Both the position numbers and the translations under genes were made by a program. Shown piece after piece: positions 43,108 through 54,081 of a DNA stretch of 64,000 nt. Each line of letters begins with the position of its first letter. Positions within the stretch are counted from its first letter, which is position 1. The DNA is from Actinomycetes bacterium (GTDB lineage Bacteria; Actinomycetota; Actinomycetes; Propionibacteriales; Propionibacteriaceae). The DNA lies in assembly GCA_023442485.1 (NCBI GenBank), contig JAEZZG010000003.1, forward strand, positions 18,588-82,587, given 5' to 3'. The notes below the pieces were generated by a model. The model saw only the letters and a program-made list of their open reading frames with translations, was not told where the DNA came from and searched no databases.

Positions 43108-44109
43108 TTAGTCGGAGGAGAAACTTCTCAGGTAGGCGATGATCCGCAGAATCTCGATGTAGATCCACACGAGCGAGACCGTCAACCCAAAGGCTGCACG
43201 CCATGACTCTTCGGCTGGGGCCCCCATCATGATGGCCTCGTCAACCTGGCGCAGATCCATCAGGAAGCACATGCAAGCCAGCACCACGCCGATCAGAGCA
43301 ACAACCATGCCCAAGCCGGTGAAACGCAGCGGGGTTAGACCTAGCCGCACCCCGACCAGGGAAAGCACGAAGTTGATCAGCAAGGCGCTGCCGTAGGCGA
43401 CGGTTGCGATCATGACGTAGCGGGTGAACTTCGCCGAAATCTTGACCGAGGTGTACTTGTACAGCGCAATCACGGCACCGGCAGTGACCACGGTGGCAAT
43501 CACGGCTTGGGTGACGATCCCGTCGTATAACCAGGAAAAGACGGTGGAGATGGCGCCGATCATCAACCCTTCAGCGACGGAATAGGCGATCACCAGGGCT
43601 GGCGAGACGGTCTTCTTGAAAGAGACGACGAAACCCATCACCAACGATGCGATACAGCCGCTGATGGACACCATCGGCAAAGCACTCGCCGGGGTAAGCG
43701 CACTGACCAACAAGGCCGTGACGATGACGACGCCTAAGGTGGTGGCAGTCTTCATCAAGACGGAATCGAGGGTCATCCGTTCTGCACTCGCGGCGACGTA
43801 AGGGTCGTGCTGGTAGACGTAGGATTGATTCACCCTGGCGCTGTACCCAGTCGCGGCAGCACCCATCTGGGCGTAGTACTGACCCTGCTGATCGGTGTAT
43901 TGCTGCCCCTGGCCCGCGTATCCCTGACCTGCATAGTCCTGCCCCTGGTATCCATAACCCGACGGATAGGAGCCAGCCCCAGGATATGTAGCCTGACCAT
44001 AGCCGTTTTGAGCGTAACCGGGCTGGGCATAGCCAGATTGTGAGTAATAGGAGGCACGCTCAGCAGTATTACTCCGGAGTTTAGACAAGACGGGGTTGGA
44101 AGAACGCAT
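43108..44109 (-). CDS. Bax inhibitor-1/YccA-family membrane protein
   Basis: The 333-residue protein has seven C-terminal helices typical of the BI-1 (UPF0005/LFG) family, ending with CMCFLMDLRQVDEAIMMGAP...AFGLTVSLVWIYIEILRIIAYL. Bacterial members such as YetJ and YccA conduct calcium in a pH-dependent way or bind FtsH. The N-terminal 100 residues are unusual: a Tyr/Gly/Gln-rich disordered region with repeated GYAQ, GQGYAGQG and YTDQQGQYY, as in some actinobacterial homologues. It is encoded as a single gene next to a tRNA. Confidence 0.87.
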   Translation of the reverse strand: MRSSNPVLSKLRSNTAERASYYSQSGYAQPGYAQNGYGQATYPGAGSYPSGYGYQGQDYAGQGYAGQGQQYTDQQGQYYAQMGAAATGYSARVNQSYVYQHDPYVAASAERMTLDSVLMKTATTLGVVIVTALLVSALTPASALPMVSISGCIASLVMGFVVSFKKTVSPALVIAYSVAEGLMIGAISTVFSWLYDGIVTQAVIATVVTAGAVIALYKYTSVKISAKFTRYVMIATVAYGSALLINFVLSLVGVRLGLTPLRFTGLGMVVALIGVVLACMCFLMDLRQVDEAIMMGAPAEESWRAAFGLTVSLVWIYIEILRIIAYLRSFSSD

Positions 44110-44186
44110 GTTATCTCCAGTCGGTCTGAATAGATGGTGGTGTCAACCAGGAACCGAGCCAAATCACTGGCGAAGACGATCAGCGG

Positions 44187-44259
44187 TGCCCTCAGCGGGA
44201 TTCGAACCCGCACTGGAGCGGGTTTAAGCCGCCTGCCTCTACCGTTGGGCTATGAGGGC
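44187..44259 (-). tRNA. tRNA with UAA anticodon, class I size (73 nt)
   Basis: On the minus strand the cloverleaf has a perfect 7-base acceptor stem (GCCCTCA/TGAGGGC), a D-arm GCCC-AACGGTAGA-GGC with the GG pair, an anticodon stem GGCGG/CCGCT around the loop CTTAAAC, a short variable region, and a perfect T-arm GCGGG-TTCGAAT-CCCGC. The anticodon is UAA, which reads the leucine codon UUA. True tRNA-Leu has a long variable arm, which is absent here, so identity is uncertain. CCA is not encoded. It stands next to ppx. Confidence 0.8.
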
Positions 44260-44385
44260 GAGTGCTGAAGACTGACCAAAAGATCGGGCTTAGTCCTGAA
44301 CTCCATCTATTTTATACGGCATGGTTCAAGTAGACACACTCCGGAGTCAAAGCTAAGACTTCCCGATCGCCTAGCCGGAAGAAGT

Positions 44386-45321
44386 CTAACACCAAAGTCT
44401 ACGAACGATTCCGTCGAGGATATCCGTCTCGCTTACGATCAATCCACCTGGGATTCGCCTGGCAACCTCGTCGATAATCAACGAACCTGCGGCGATCACC
44501 TCGGCGCGGCGACGCTGCAGCGGCCCATAGGACATGATCTCATCAACCGAGGACACCAGCAGCTTCTCCGCAAGCCTAGAAATATCTTCCCTAGTCAGAC
44601 GTGAATTGTGGACCTTGTCTGGGTCATAACTAGTCAACCCCTGGTGGATCGCAGACAGACTCGTCACCGTCCCGGCCACACCAACCCACCAATCCACGCA
44701 GCCGAAGTCGATCCCAGCCTGATCAAGGAGGTCATTGACGAACCTGCGGGCGGCTTGAATATCTGTGAGTTCAGGCGGGACGGAACCGAAGAACCGCTCG
44801 GTAATCCTCACTGACCCCATGTTCAAAGAGCACTCGTTGATCACCGACGGCGACCGACCACCGCGACTATCGCCTAGGACGAATTCGGTGGAGCCTCCGC
44901 CACAATCAGTGACCAGCACCCTGCCGTCTGGGATATTGATCCCCGATAGGGCCCCGGCAAAACTTAGCTCGGCCTCTTCAACCCCGGAGATGATCTCAGG
45001 CGATACCCCCAGCCGAGCTTCGACACCGCGATAGAACTCCTCACGGTTGTCGACGTCTCGGGCTGCCGAGGTGGCTACGAAACGAATCTTCTCACAGCCG
45101 TACTTGTCAATGATCGTGGCATATCGACCGCACGCCGCGAAGGTGCGCTCCAGGGCCGCAGCGGAGAAGACTCCGGTGGCATCGACCCCTTCCCCCAGGC
45201 GTACCAGCTCGAGGAGTCGCTCATGGCTGACGACGGTGCCGTCATCAGCAACCGATGCGATCAGTAGACGGATCGAGTTCGTGCCGCAGTCGATGGCGGC
45301 AACAGGGGCACGCTCACTCAT
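44386..45321 (-). CDS. ppx: Exopolyphosphatase / pppGpp phosphohydrolase (Ppx/GppA family)
   Basis: The 311-residue protein has the ASKHA fold of Ppx/GppA: AAIDCGTNSIRLLI (phosphate loop 1), FVATSAARDVDN, the catalytic glutamate in GVEEAELSFAGAL, and VLVTDCGGGSTEFVLG. It lacks the C-terminal domains of E. coli Ppx and matches the short actinobacterial form (Rv1026-like), which acts on short-chain polyphosphate. ATG 45321 overlaps the DUF501 gene stop by eight bases. It ends the block eno-ftsB-DUF501-ppx conserved in actinobacteria. Confidence 0.9.
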   Translation of the reverse strand: MSERAPVAAIDCGTNSIRLLIASVADDGTVVSHERLLELVRLGEGVDATGVFSAAALERTFAACGRYATIIDKYGCEKIRFVATSAARDVDNREEFYRGVEARLGVSPEIISGVEEAELSFAGALSGINIPDGRVLVTDCGGGSTEFVLGDSRGGRSPSVINECSLNMGSVRITERFFGSVPPELTDIQAARRFVNDLLDQAGIDFGCVDWWVGVAGTVTSLSAIHQGLTSYDPDKVHNSRLTREDISRLAEKLLVSSVDEIMSYGPLQRRRAEVIAAGSLIIDEVARRIPGGLIVSETDILDGIVRRLWC

Positions 45322-45910
45322 CGGCACCGGCTCCGTTCTTAGACGGTGATTCAGCCTCCGAGCCAGGCTCAGCCTTGACGGCTGCGCTGCCCGCGTTTGG
45401 GTCCAGGTCAGCGCCGTCATGGGCACAACGGTCATGCCAGTGCGGGGTGAATAGGGCGAGGGCTTCGTCACCGATCGGGTTGACCCCAGGGCCAGCGGCG
45501 AGGGCATGGCCGACTAATGCGTGCAGACACTTGACCCGGTTGGGCATCCCGCCGGCCGAGTAGTTGGCGATCTCGGGGACATCCCCGTAGTGCTTTCGGT
45601 CGGCTAGGTAGGCTTCGTGGGCGGCTGTGTAGGCGGCAGCCAATTCGTCGTCAGCGGCTATCCGAGCCGTCATCTCGGCCATGATCCCCGACGCCTCTAG
45701 CCGAGAACACTCAATGATGGCTTCGGGATTCGTCAGATAGTAGAAGGTCGGGAAAGGGGAACCGTCGGGTAAGCGCGGAGCGGTTGCAATCACCCCTGGC
45801 TTACCGCACGGGCAACGCCAGGCGACGCCGATGACGCCGCGCGGGATACGACCGATCTGTTCAGCGATGATGTCTTCGTCACGGGCAGTCATCTCTGCGA
45901 GATTGATCAC
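45314..45910 (-). CDS. DUF501 domain protein
   Basis: This protein of up to 198 residues contains IGRIPRGVIGVAWRCPCGKPGVI and PFPTFYYLTNPEAI, then NRVKCLHALVGHALAAG and a conserved cysteine-histidine set. These are hallmarks of DUF501, an actinobacterial family of unknown function that follows the ftsB-like gene. The Cys pair in CPCG and the later Cys and His residues might bind metal; this is inference. The start is either GTG 45910 (GGAGAGG upstream) or ATG 45892. The C-terminal 40 residues are an acidic disordered tail. The stop overlaps ppx. Confidence 0.85.
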   Translation of the reverse strand: MINLAEMTARDEDIIAEQIGRIPRGVIGVAWRCPCGKPGVIATAPRLPDGSPFPTFYYLTNPEAIIECSRLEASGIMAEMTARIAADDELAAAYTAAHEAYLADRKHYGDVPEIANYSAGGMPNRVKCLHALVGHALAAGPGVNPIGDEALALFTPHWHDRCAHDGADLDPNAGSAAVKAEPGSEAESPSKNGAGADE

Positions 45911-46058
45911 GGACGAACCCCCTCTCCGTGGTGTTCCTGACAACACAAATGATTCTGGGACATGGTGGTATTGAGGTCAGCTCTGATGGGATGGGTGAAT
46001 GAGCGGCAGAGACGGTGCCGACGCGCCGGGCAAGGCGGGTCAAGGCCGGTCGAGGCGG

Positions 46059-46712
46059 TTAGGGTCCTTCGTCGATAACTCCGTCCGGGCCGACCGAAAC
46101 CGGGACGTTGTTGTCCTCCTCAGATACCGGCTGATCCGCGATCTTCACCGACATCAGTAGGCGGTCTGACCAGTCTTCATTAGCCTCACCTGTTGGAAGC
46201 CGCCCTGACGAATCGATCTCGACACTGCGACCGATCACCGTGCCGTCCTTACCGATGACTCGGTACCCGGTTTCGCCGGGGATCACCCAGCCGAGACGGG
46301 TTCTGGCTTGGGCGCGGACGTAGTCGGGATTCTCCCACCGGCTGATTTCGTCATTGAGCACATCGATGCGCTGCTGGGTTTGGGCAATCTCGATCCGGGC
46401 CTGATTCATGTCGCGTTCTTGCTGGATGTAGATCCGGATGGACGTACCGAAGGACCACACCAAAATAGCCGCCACGATAATGATCACCCACAGTCGCGCC
46501 GTCCTGGACACGCGCTTATTGGCGACGGTGGCCGGGATGGAATCTGGCGTGAGGTCTTCTGTCGTGACGAATTCGGGATCAGCAACGGATTGCTCTTGGA
46601 CGTGGCGGTTGAGCTTAGAGACGCGCTCAACACGGCGGGCAGCAGCCCTAGTCCGGGGTGTATCCCGGATTGGACTGCTGCCCGGTCGCGATGACTGGCT
46701 CCGCGGGTTCAT
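46059..46712 (-). CDS. Septum formation initiator (FtsB/DivIC-like)
   Basis: The 217-residue protein has a long basic cytoplasmic N-terminus (1-72), one membrane helix (about 74-90), a coiled coil (about 97-126, IEIAQTQQRIDVLNDEI) and then ARTRLGWVIPGETGYRVIG, the conserved DivIC-domain end. FtsB/DivIC proteins join FtsL and FtsQ/DivIB at the division septum. Its place between eno and DUF501 is the standard actinobacterial position (Rv1024-like). ATG 46712 has GAGG upstream with eight-base spacing. The acidic C-terminal extension of about 60 residues is variable in the family. Confidence 0.85.
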   Translation of the reverse strand: MNPRSQSSRPGSSPIRDTPRTRAAARRVERVSKLNRHVQEQSVADPEFVTTEDLTPDSIPATVANKRVSRTARLWVIIIVAAILVWSFGTSIRIYIQQERDMNQARIEIAQTQQRIDVLNDEISRWENPDYVRAQARTRLGWVIPGETGYRVIGKDGTVIGRSVEIDSSGRLPTGEANEDWSDRLLMSVKIADQPVSEEDNNVPVSVGPDGVIDEGP

Positions 46713-46764
46713 TGATGATCCTCGCGAACTAGTATGTGTCGTTCTGGCCACTCAGCCAGGATAT

Positions 46765-48087
<1,323 letters not shown>

Positions 48088-48270
48088 TTACGTCCTAAGC
48101 CTACCGATCTCATCGCAGAAAACACGGTGATCACAGACATGTGAACAGGAAAGATGACATTTTTTCACTCCCAGGCTGAATCACTTTTACTGACGGGTCA
48201 CCCAATCCGCAACACCCAACTGACAAGCCCCGCCAGACCCGTCCGGGATGACACACAGCCACCGCCTGAT

Positions 48271-49170
48271 TCAGCCATCGATACCCAACGTCGAAACGCC
48301 CTCATCCTCGGTCTTTTCGGTCTCCAAGATGGACGCGCGCAGCCGCCTGGTTGCGTCACGCAGCACCTGATCTGGGTCAAATCCGCGACGCATCGCCAAC
48401 ATAATCAACCCCACCATCTGATCCCCCAGAGATCGGGCATCCCGGCTAGACGATTGTGAACCGAATCCGTCCTCCTCCATACCAGCATTCTCCACTCGAT
48501 CCAAGACGGCGTTCACTTCTAGGTCACCGCCTGCGAGGGTCCTCATTGCGTCGACCGGATCGATCCCGTGAGACTGGGCCCGCGAGACCACCTTGTATGT
48601 ATCCGCCACTGACGAAAGATGTTCGGCGATCCCATCGAGACAGGAGTGGCGATTCTTGGCTTGATTCTTGCGTCGCTCCCAGGAAGACCCCAGATCATCG
48701 GGGATCTGCTCGTCGGCATAGACGTAAGGGTGACGCGCCACAAGTTTGGCCACCACGCCGTCCGCGACGTCGTCGATGCTGAACCTGCCCTGCTCGGAAG
48801 CGATCTCGGCGTGGAAGACCACCTGCAAGATCACATCGCCGAGTTCTTCCACCAGGTCACGGTCGTCACCGGCCTCGATCGCGTCAACACATTCCCCGAC
48901 CTCTTCAATCAGGTGTTTCACCAGGGAACGGTGGGTTTGATCGTGGTCCCAAGGACATTCGTTGCGTAGCCGATGCACCAGTCCAGTCAGCCGACGCAAA
49001 GCATCGGGGTGGGCAAGCTCGCTGAACTCGCTAGAGATGGCTGACCCGGCCTCGTTCTTGACGGGTAGGCGGTCACCCTCACCGGAGCTGGGCAGGTCAC
49101 AACCGGCTTGTCCGGCGGCACCGAAGCCGTCGTCTGGCTGCCGTCTCGGCTCGGCAAGTGAATCAGTCAC
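48271..49170 (-). CDS. mazG: Nucleoside triphosphate pyrophosphohydrolase MazG
   Basis: MazG hydrolyses NTPs and dNTPs to monophosphates and pyrophosphate, which removes aberrant nucleotides. The 299-residue protein has a 60-residue variable leader, then the MazG core: CPWDHDQTHRSL, EEVGECVDAIEAG, LVEELGDVILQVVFHAEIA (the ExxE and ExxD metal residues), and ARHPYVYAD. The second half has a degenerate copy typical of the mycobacterial enzyme. It lies between eno and the SurA-like lipoprotein gene, as in M. tuberculosis. The stop is 210 bases before the eno ATG. That gap carries the eno promoter. Confidence 0.92.
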   Translation of the reverse strand: MTDSLAEPRRQPDDGFGAAGQAGCDLPSSGEGDRLPVKNEAGSAISSEFSELAHPDALRRLTGLVHRLRNECPWDHDQTHRSLVKHLIEEVGECVDAIEAGDDRDLVEELGDVILQVVFHAEIASEQGRFSIDDVADGVVAKLVARHPYVYADEQIPDDLGSSWERRKNQAKNRHSCLDGIAEHLSSVADTYKVVSRAQSHGIDPVDAMRTLAGGDLEVNAVLDRVENAGMEEDGFGSQSSSRDARSLGDQMVGLIMLAMRRGFDPDQVLRDATRRLRASILETEKTEDEGVSTLGIDG

Positions 49171-49178
49171 GGTTCTGG

Positions 49179-49736
49179 TTATCCCTTGAAATCAAACCGC
49201 GAGTCGAAACTCGATAAGGAACCGGATTCACCAGGCATCAGCCCATAGACCGAGCTCCACTTGCCGTAGGCGGGGTTGATTTGAACCTTGATCGAGCTCA
49301 ATTCCTTCATCAGGATGGACTCGCCGACCATCTGGTTGGCAAAAGTCATGTTTAAAACAGAGTCAACCACCGGGGCGCATCCAGGGTTGGCGCGTAGCTG
49401 GGTCAGTGACCCTTCTGGATCGAGGACTTTCAGTGTGTTGTCGCGGTCCTCGTTGGTGATCTGGACCCCGTTTGCTGAAGCGATCTTGGAGTAGACCTGA
49501 CCTAGCACCAGGTAGGCCATGGCGTCGGTGGCGAATCGATCCGAGAATTTCTGACCACTGCTCTCGACCACGGATCGGCAGCTATCGACGACGCCGTCAA
49601 GGCCCCCCTGGGTCAAGACGTAGTCATCACCAACAGTCGCGACCGTGTCCGGGCTAGGGGTGCAGCCGGTCAGGGCGACGGCAGCCAAAGCCAGCGCGGA
49701 GATGGTCGTCATTACCTTGGTCTTGTTCACTCCCAT
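49179..49736 (-). CDS. SurA-N-like lipoprotein
   Basis: The 185-residue protein has a lipoprotein signal with lipobox LTGC (C25) and a domain similar to the N-terminal part of SurA-type peptidyl-prolyl isomerases (TVATVGDDYVLTQGGLDGVV). No parvulin domain is present. Homologues in this position, between mfd and mazG, are common in actinobacteria (LpqU neighbourhood). It may help fold exported proteins; this is inferred. Only eight bases separate its stop from the mazG start. Upstream is a 68-base gap to mfd. Confidence 0.8.
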   Translation of the reverse strand: MGVNKTKVMTTISALALAAVALTGCTPSPDTVATVGDDYVLTQGGLDGVVDSCRSVVESSGQKFSDRFATDAMAYLVLGQVYSKIASANGVQITNEDRDNTLKVLDPEGSLTQLRANPGCAPVVDSVLNMTFANQMVGESILMKELSSIKVQINPAYGKWSSVYGLMPGESGSLSSFDSRFDFKG

Positions 49737-49804
49737 TCGGGCTCCTCCATCACAAGATGTTCGCGGTATCGCTGTTCTAGGCTACGCGCTTAGCCAATAG
49801 AACT

Positions 49805-52800
49805 CTAACTTGTCTGCCCAGTGGAGCCGTCTTGGTTCGGAGCAGCCGCGACAATCGGGGTGAAGACTGTCTTGAGGGCATTCATGGCGAAGTCGAATAC
49901 CTCATCGTCGGTGAGCCTTCCGCCGATCTGACGCGGCTTGGGCAGTGGAATCAGAACGTGTTTGGCCTGGGAGACGAACTTCGCACCCGGGTAGAGCCGC
50001 ATCATCCGCATCCGCCTGGAATCGGGCAGATCCACCACCGGGGCGAACTTGAGGTTGGGGCCTTGAGTCACCGCCTCGGTGATTCCCGCCGCCATCGCAA
50101 GCTGCCTGAATCGAGCCACATTGAGTAGTTTCGCGGCAGGCAACGGAATCGGGCCATAGCGATCCGTCAGTTCGGCAGCGATCTCTTCGAGATCGGCTTC
50201 GGTCTTCGCCTCAGCTAGCCGCTTATACATCTCCAACCGGAGCCTCTCCGATTCGACGTAGTCGGTGGGCAGGTTGGCATCAATCGGGAGTTCGATCCTG
50301 ACTTCGACGTCCTCAGGGCGCCCCTCACCGCGATAGTCGGCCACGGCCTGGCCCACCATCTGGATGTACAGGTCGAAACCGACGTCGGCGATGTGCCCGG
50401 ATTGCTCCCCGCCCAGCATGTTGCCCGCGCCGCGAATCTCCAAGTCTTTCATCGCGATCGACATACCTGCGCCCAGGTCGGTCTGGGCGGCCATGGTTTC
50501 GATGCGTTGGTGTGCCGTCTCGGTCAGAGCCTTCTCCCCTCGATAGAAGAGGTAGGCGTAGCCGCGCTCCCGCCCGCGCCCCACTCGTCCGCGCAACTGA
50601 TGTAACTGGGACAGGCCCAGGGTCTCGGAGGATTCGACGATCAAGGTATTGGCGGTGGAGATGTCCAAGCCGGCCTCGACGATGGTGGTACACACCAGCA
50701 CGTCGGCTTCTCGCTGCCAGAAGGCCTCCATTACATTCTCGAGTTTCTTCTCTCCCATCTGCCCGTGAGCGGTGACGATTCGAGCTTCAGGGACGAGTTC
50801 ACGCAACCGAGATGCAACCTTCTCGATGGAGCGGACCTTGTTGTGCAGGTAGAAAACCTGGCCTTCTCGGGCGAGTTCGCGCCGAATCGCAGCCACCACC
50901 TGACCTTCATCCCACGGCCCGGCAAAGGTGAGTACCGGGTGGCGTTCCTCGGGAGGGGTGGCGATGACGGACATTTCCCGAATCCCGGTGATAGCCATCT
51001 CCAAGGTGCGCGGGATCGGAGTTGCCGACATCGTCAAGACGTCGACATTGACCCGCAGCTTCTTCAACGCCTCCTTGTGTTCGACACCAAAGCGTTGCTC
51101 TTCGTCAATGATCACCAAACCAAGATCTTTGAAGACGACACTCTTCGACAGCAGCCTGTGGGTACCGACGACGACGTCAATCTGACCGTTTTCTAACCCC
51201 TCGATCACCTTCTTCGCTTCGGCCTCTGACTGGAATCTACTCAGCATGGCGACCCTGACCGGAAAGCCGACGTAACGGTCAGCAAAAGTCTGGTAATGCT
51301 GTTTGACAAGCAGTGTTGTCGGAACTAGGACGGCGACCTGTTTGGAATCCTGCACCGCCTTGAATGCGGCGCGCACCGCAATCTCGGTCTTGCCGTAGCC
51401 CACGTCACCGCAAATCAGCCGATCCATCGGGACGACCTGCTCCATGTCTCGCTTGACTTCGTCGATAGCACAGAGTTGATCGGCGGTCTCGGAATAGACG
51501 AAGGCATCTTCCATTTCGCGCTGCCAGACGGTATCGGGAGAAAAGGCGAAACCCTTGGTGGCTTGGCGCGCGGCGTACAGTTTTATCAACTCACCGGCGA
51601 TTTGGCGCACCGCCTTGCGGGCCTTGGCTTTGCGGGCACGCCAATCGGCCCCGCCCATGCGGTCCAGGGACGGGGCTTCGCCGCCGACGTAGCGGGTCAC
51701 TGAATCCAACTGCGCCATCGGTACGAAGAGCCGGTCGCCAGGCTGACCTCGCCGAGAGGGGGCAAACTCGATCACCAGGTAGTCGCGGGTTGCCCCGCCG
51801 ACGGTGCGTTGGCAAATCTCGACGAAACGTCCCACCCCGTGACGTTCGTGCACCACGTAGTCGCCGGCTTTGAGTTCCATCGGGGAGACGTGTTTGCGTC
51901 TGCGCGTGGGGAGTTTGTCGCGGGTCTTCTCGATGAGTTGGCCGGAAATGTCTGAGGTGGTTACCACCACGAGTTTGGCGGCAGGGCACGAGAAACCGAG
52001 CCGCAGCCCGCTACAGACAATGGTGACCGTCCCTGCTTCGGGTTCGCCACTCAGGTCGTCGACCAAGGTGGCTCCCATGTCGTGATCACGGACCACGTCT
52101 GCCATGCGATTAGCGATTCCGCGTCCGTCCACACTCAACACGACGCGCCAGCCCTCTTTGATCAACTGGCGGATCCGCCCCATCACCTGTTCGGTATCGC
52201 CTTGCCACGACGGATTCGCCGTCATCTGCAGGTGGATCACTGCCGAGACGTCCAGGTCAAGGGTCTCGGCGTCGTCGTGATCCAGGTTCCCGAAACTCGT
52301 CGACGACCACCAGTTCATTCCTCGGTCGATCGCATGGTCACGCACCTCGACGAGGGTGCGATAGGCGGCCTCGCCGAGATCGATGGGAGCATCTCCCCCG
52401 GCGGCGGCACCGATCCACCCAGAGTTCAAGAAGTCATCGGAGGTTTTGACGAGGTCGATGGCGCGGGTGCGGACGAGTTCAGGGTCGGAAACCAAGACGG
52501 TGGTGTCGGCGGGGAAGACATCGACGTATAGTTCCATCTCGTCCACCAGAGCCGGGATTAAGGATTCCATCCCCTCGACCTTGTGCCCCTCGGCGATCTT
52601 AGTAAGCATCTCTGCCAGCTCGGGGTGGCTGGGAATGAGTGTCCGGGCGCGGGCCCGCACCGCGTCCGTCAAGAGCAGTTCTCGACAGGGGACGGCGGTG
52701 ACCGCCTCGACGCTGACCTCGGTGGAGCGCTGATCGGCCACCGAAAAGTAGGTGATCTCGTCGATCTCGTCGCCGAAGAAGTCGATCCTGACGGGGCGAT

Positions 52801-53380
52801 CCATCGTCGGGATGAACAGGTCAACAATCCCGCCACGCACTGCCAGATCCCCGCGTCTTTCGACCAGATCGACGCGGGAGTAGCCCAAGCCGATGAGGTC
52901 TTCGATCAGGTCAGAGATGGGGTACTCGGCGCCGACCGAGATGTGGACCGGCTCCAAGTCGCCAAGCCCTTTGACTTGGGGCTGTAAGAGGGAGCGAATC
53001 GGGGCGATCACCACCTTAGGCACGGGTTGGCCCGATTTACCGGACAGACGATGCAGCACCTCCAGGCGGCGCCCGACGATGTCGATTCGTGGGCTTAGCC
53101 GCTCATGCGGCAGGGTCTCCCAAGCGGGGTAATAGCAGACCGTGTCGTCACCGATGATCGAGCCGACCGCGTCGGTGAGCTGTTCGGCCTCACGATAGGT
53201 GGAGGTCACCACGAGGAGTGGGACTGAGGCAGCTTGGGCTATCGCAGCAATCACGAAGGGTCTGGCAGGTGCTGGCCCTACCACATCCAGCTCGGCGGCA
53301 GTTCCTGCGTGTGCCCGCCCTACCATGGATGTGAAGGCCGGGTCGGCACGCAATGCATCAATGATCCCGGTGAGGGACAT
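49805..53380 (-). CDS. mfd: Transcription-repair coupling factor
   Basis: Mfd removes RNA polymerase stalled at DNA damage and recruits UvrA. The 1191-residue protein has the UvrB-like N-terminal region, the RNA-polymerase-interacting CarD-like domain (ELKAGDYVVHERHGVGRFV), and a RecG-like helicase with Walker A GDVGYGKTEIAVRAAF, DEEQRFG, TMSATPIPRT, TTIVEAGLDI and QLRGRVGRGRERGYAY. The TRG and C-terminal inhibitory domains are present. ATG 53380 has a perfect AGGAGG five bases upstream; the longer frame is not needed. It is 39 bases downstream of pth on the same strand. Confidence 0.97.
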   Translation of the reverse strand: MSLTGIIDALRADPAFTSMVGRAHAGTAAELDVVGPAPARPFVIAAIAQAASVPLLVVTSTYREAEQLTDAVGSIIGDDTVCYYPAWETLPHERLSPRIDIVGRRLEVLHRLSGKSGQPVPKVVIAPIRSLLQPQVKGLGDLEPVHISVGAEYPISDLIEDLIGLGYSRVDLVERRGDLAVRGGIVDLFIPTMDRPVRIDFFGDEIDEITYFSVADQRSTEVSVEAVTAVPCRELLLTDAVRARARTLIPSHPELAEMLTKIAEGHKVEGMESLIPALVDEMELYVDVFPADTTVLVSDPELVRTRAIDLVKTSDDFLNSGWIGAAAGGDAPIDLGEAAYRTLVEVRDHAIDRGMNWWSSTSFGNLDHDDAETLDLDVSAVIHLQMTANPSWQGDTEQVMGRIRQLIKEGWRVVLSVDGRGIANRMADVVRDHDMGATLVDDLSGEPEAGTVTIVCSGLRLGFSCPAAKLVVVTTSDISGQLIEKTRDKLPTRRRKHVSPMELKAGDYVVHERHGVGRFVEICQRTVGGATRDYLVIEFAPSRRGQPGDRLFVPMAQLDSVTRYVGGEAPSLDRMGGADWRARKAKARKAVRQIAGELIKLYAARQATKGFAFSPDTVWQREMEDAFVYSETADQLCAIDEVKRDMEQVVPMDRLICGDVGYGKTEIAVRAAFKAVQDSKQVAVLVPTTLLVKQHYQTFADRYVGFPVRVAMLSRFQSEAEAKKVIEGLENGQIDVVVGTHRLLSKSVVFKDLGLVIIDEEQRFGVEHKEALKKLRVNVDVLTMSATPIPRTLEMAITGIREMSVIATPPEERHPVLTFAGPWDEGQVVAAIRRELAREGQVFYLHNKVRSIEKVASRLRELVPEARIVTAHGQMGEKKLENVMEAFWQREADVLVCTTIVEAGLDISTANTLIVESSETLGLSQLHQLRGRVGRGRERGYAYLFYRGEKALTETAHQRIETMAAQTDLGAGMSIAMKDLEIRGAGNMLGGEQSGHIADVGFDLYIQMVGQAVADYRGEGRPEDVEVRIELPIDANLPTDYVESERLRLEMYKRLAEAKTEADLEEIAAELTDRYGPIPLPAAKLLNVARFRQLAMAAGITEAVTQGPNLKFAPVVDLPDSRRMRMMRLYPGAKFVSQAKHVLIPLPKPRQIGGRLTDDEVFDFAMNALKTVFTPIVAAAPNQDGSTGQTS

Positions 53381-53419
53381 AGCAACCTCCTGGCGATTGG
53401 TCGTGACGTTGACCAACCC

Positions 53420-54079
53420 CTACGAGTTGAAGCGATTCTGTGCAGTCGCTAGATCGGTGGTGACCAAGGTTTCCACGGCGTCGGCAGCGCGATCAATGGC
53501 CGAGGCCAACCCGTCCTGCTCCGCCTTCGCGAATTTCGCAAGGACGTAGTCAGCTCCGGATTGACGCCCGGGCGGGCGCCCGATGCCGAGACGGACCCTG
53601 AAGAATTCTCCCGAACCGAGATGAGCCCTGATGGACTTCAAGCCGTTATGTCCGTTATCGCCGCCACCTTGTTTGAGTCTGATTTGGTCCAGGTCAAGGT
53701 CTAACTCGTCATGGATGACAACGACCCTCTCGACTGCCGTCTTATAGAACGATCCCAGTCTCCGCACGGCCTGACCGGATTCATTCATGAAGGTCAATGG
53801 TTTGACCAGGACGATCCGGGTCGACCCCAGTCCCGGCACACCCAGCCCTGCGGCACTGATTCGGGTCTCGGCAACGTCAGCTCTAGCCGAACGATTTCTG
53901 CTCCACGACGCCCCGGCCCGGCGACACAGTTCGTCGACAGTCATGAAACCAACGTTGTGCCGGGTGCCTTCGTATTGAGGCCCAGGATTGCCTAGCCCAA
54001 CGATCATCCACGGCAGAGACGACGAATCGCCCGCCGCGGTAGTGCGGGCGGGCGACGTCAATCGAGAAAACAGACCCAC
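53420..54079 (-). CDS. pth: Peptidyl-tRNA hydrolase
   Basis: Pth recycles peptidyl-tRNA. This 219-residue protein carries IVGLGNPGPQYEGTRHNVGF with the catalytic histidine, PLTFMNESGQAV, VIHDELDLDLDQIRLKQGGG with the active aspartate, and GHNGLKSI. An unusual 23-residue N-terminal extension (MGLFSRLTSPARTTAAGDSS) precedes the fold; the start is GTG 54079, two bases after the rplY stop. The tight spacing implies coupling to rplY, a common actinobacterial arrangement. Confidence 0.94.
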   Translation of the reverse strand: MGLFSRLTSPARTTAAGDSSSLPWMIVGLGNPGPQYEGTRHNVGFMTVDELCRRAGASWSRNRSARADVAETRISAAGLGVPGLGSTRIVLVKPLTFMNESGQAVRRLGSFYKTAVERVVVIHDELDLDLDQIRLKQGGGDNGHNGLKSIRAHLGSGEFFRVRLGIGRPPGRQSGADYVLAKFAKAEQDGLASAIDRAADAVETLVTTDLATAQNRFNS

Positions 54080-54081
54080 TT

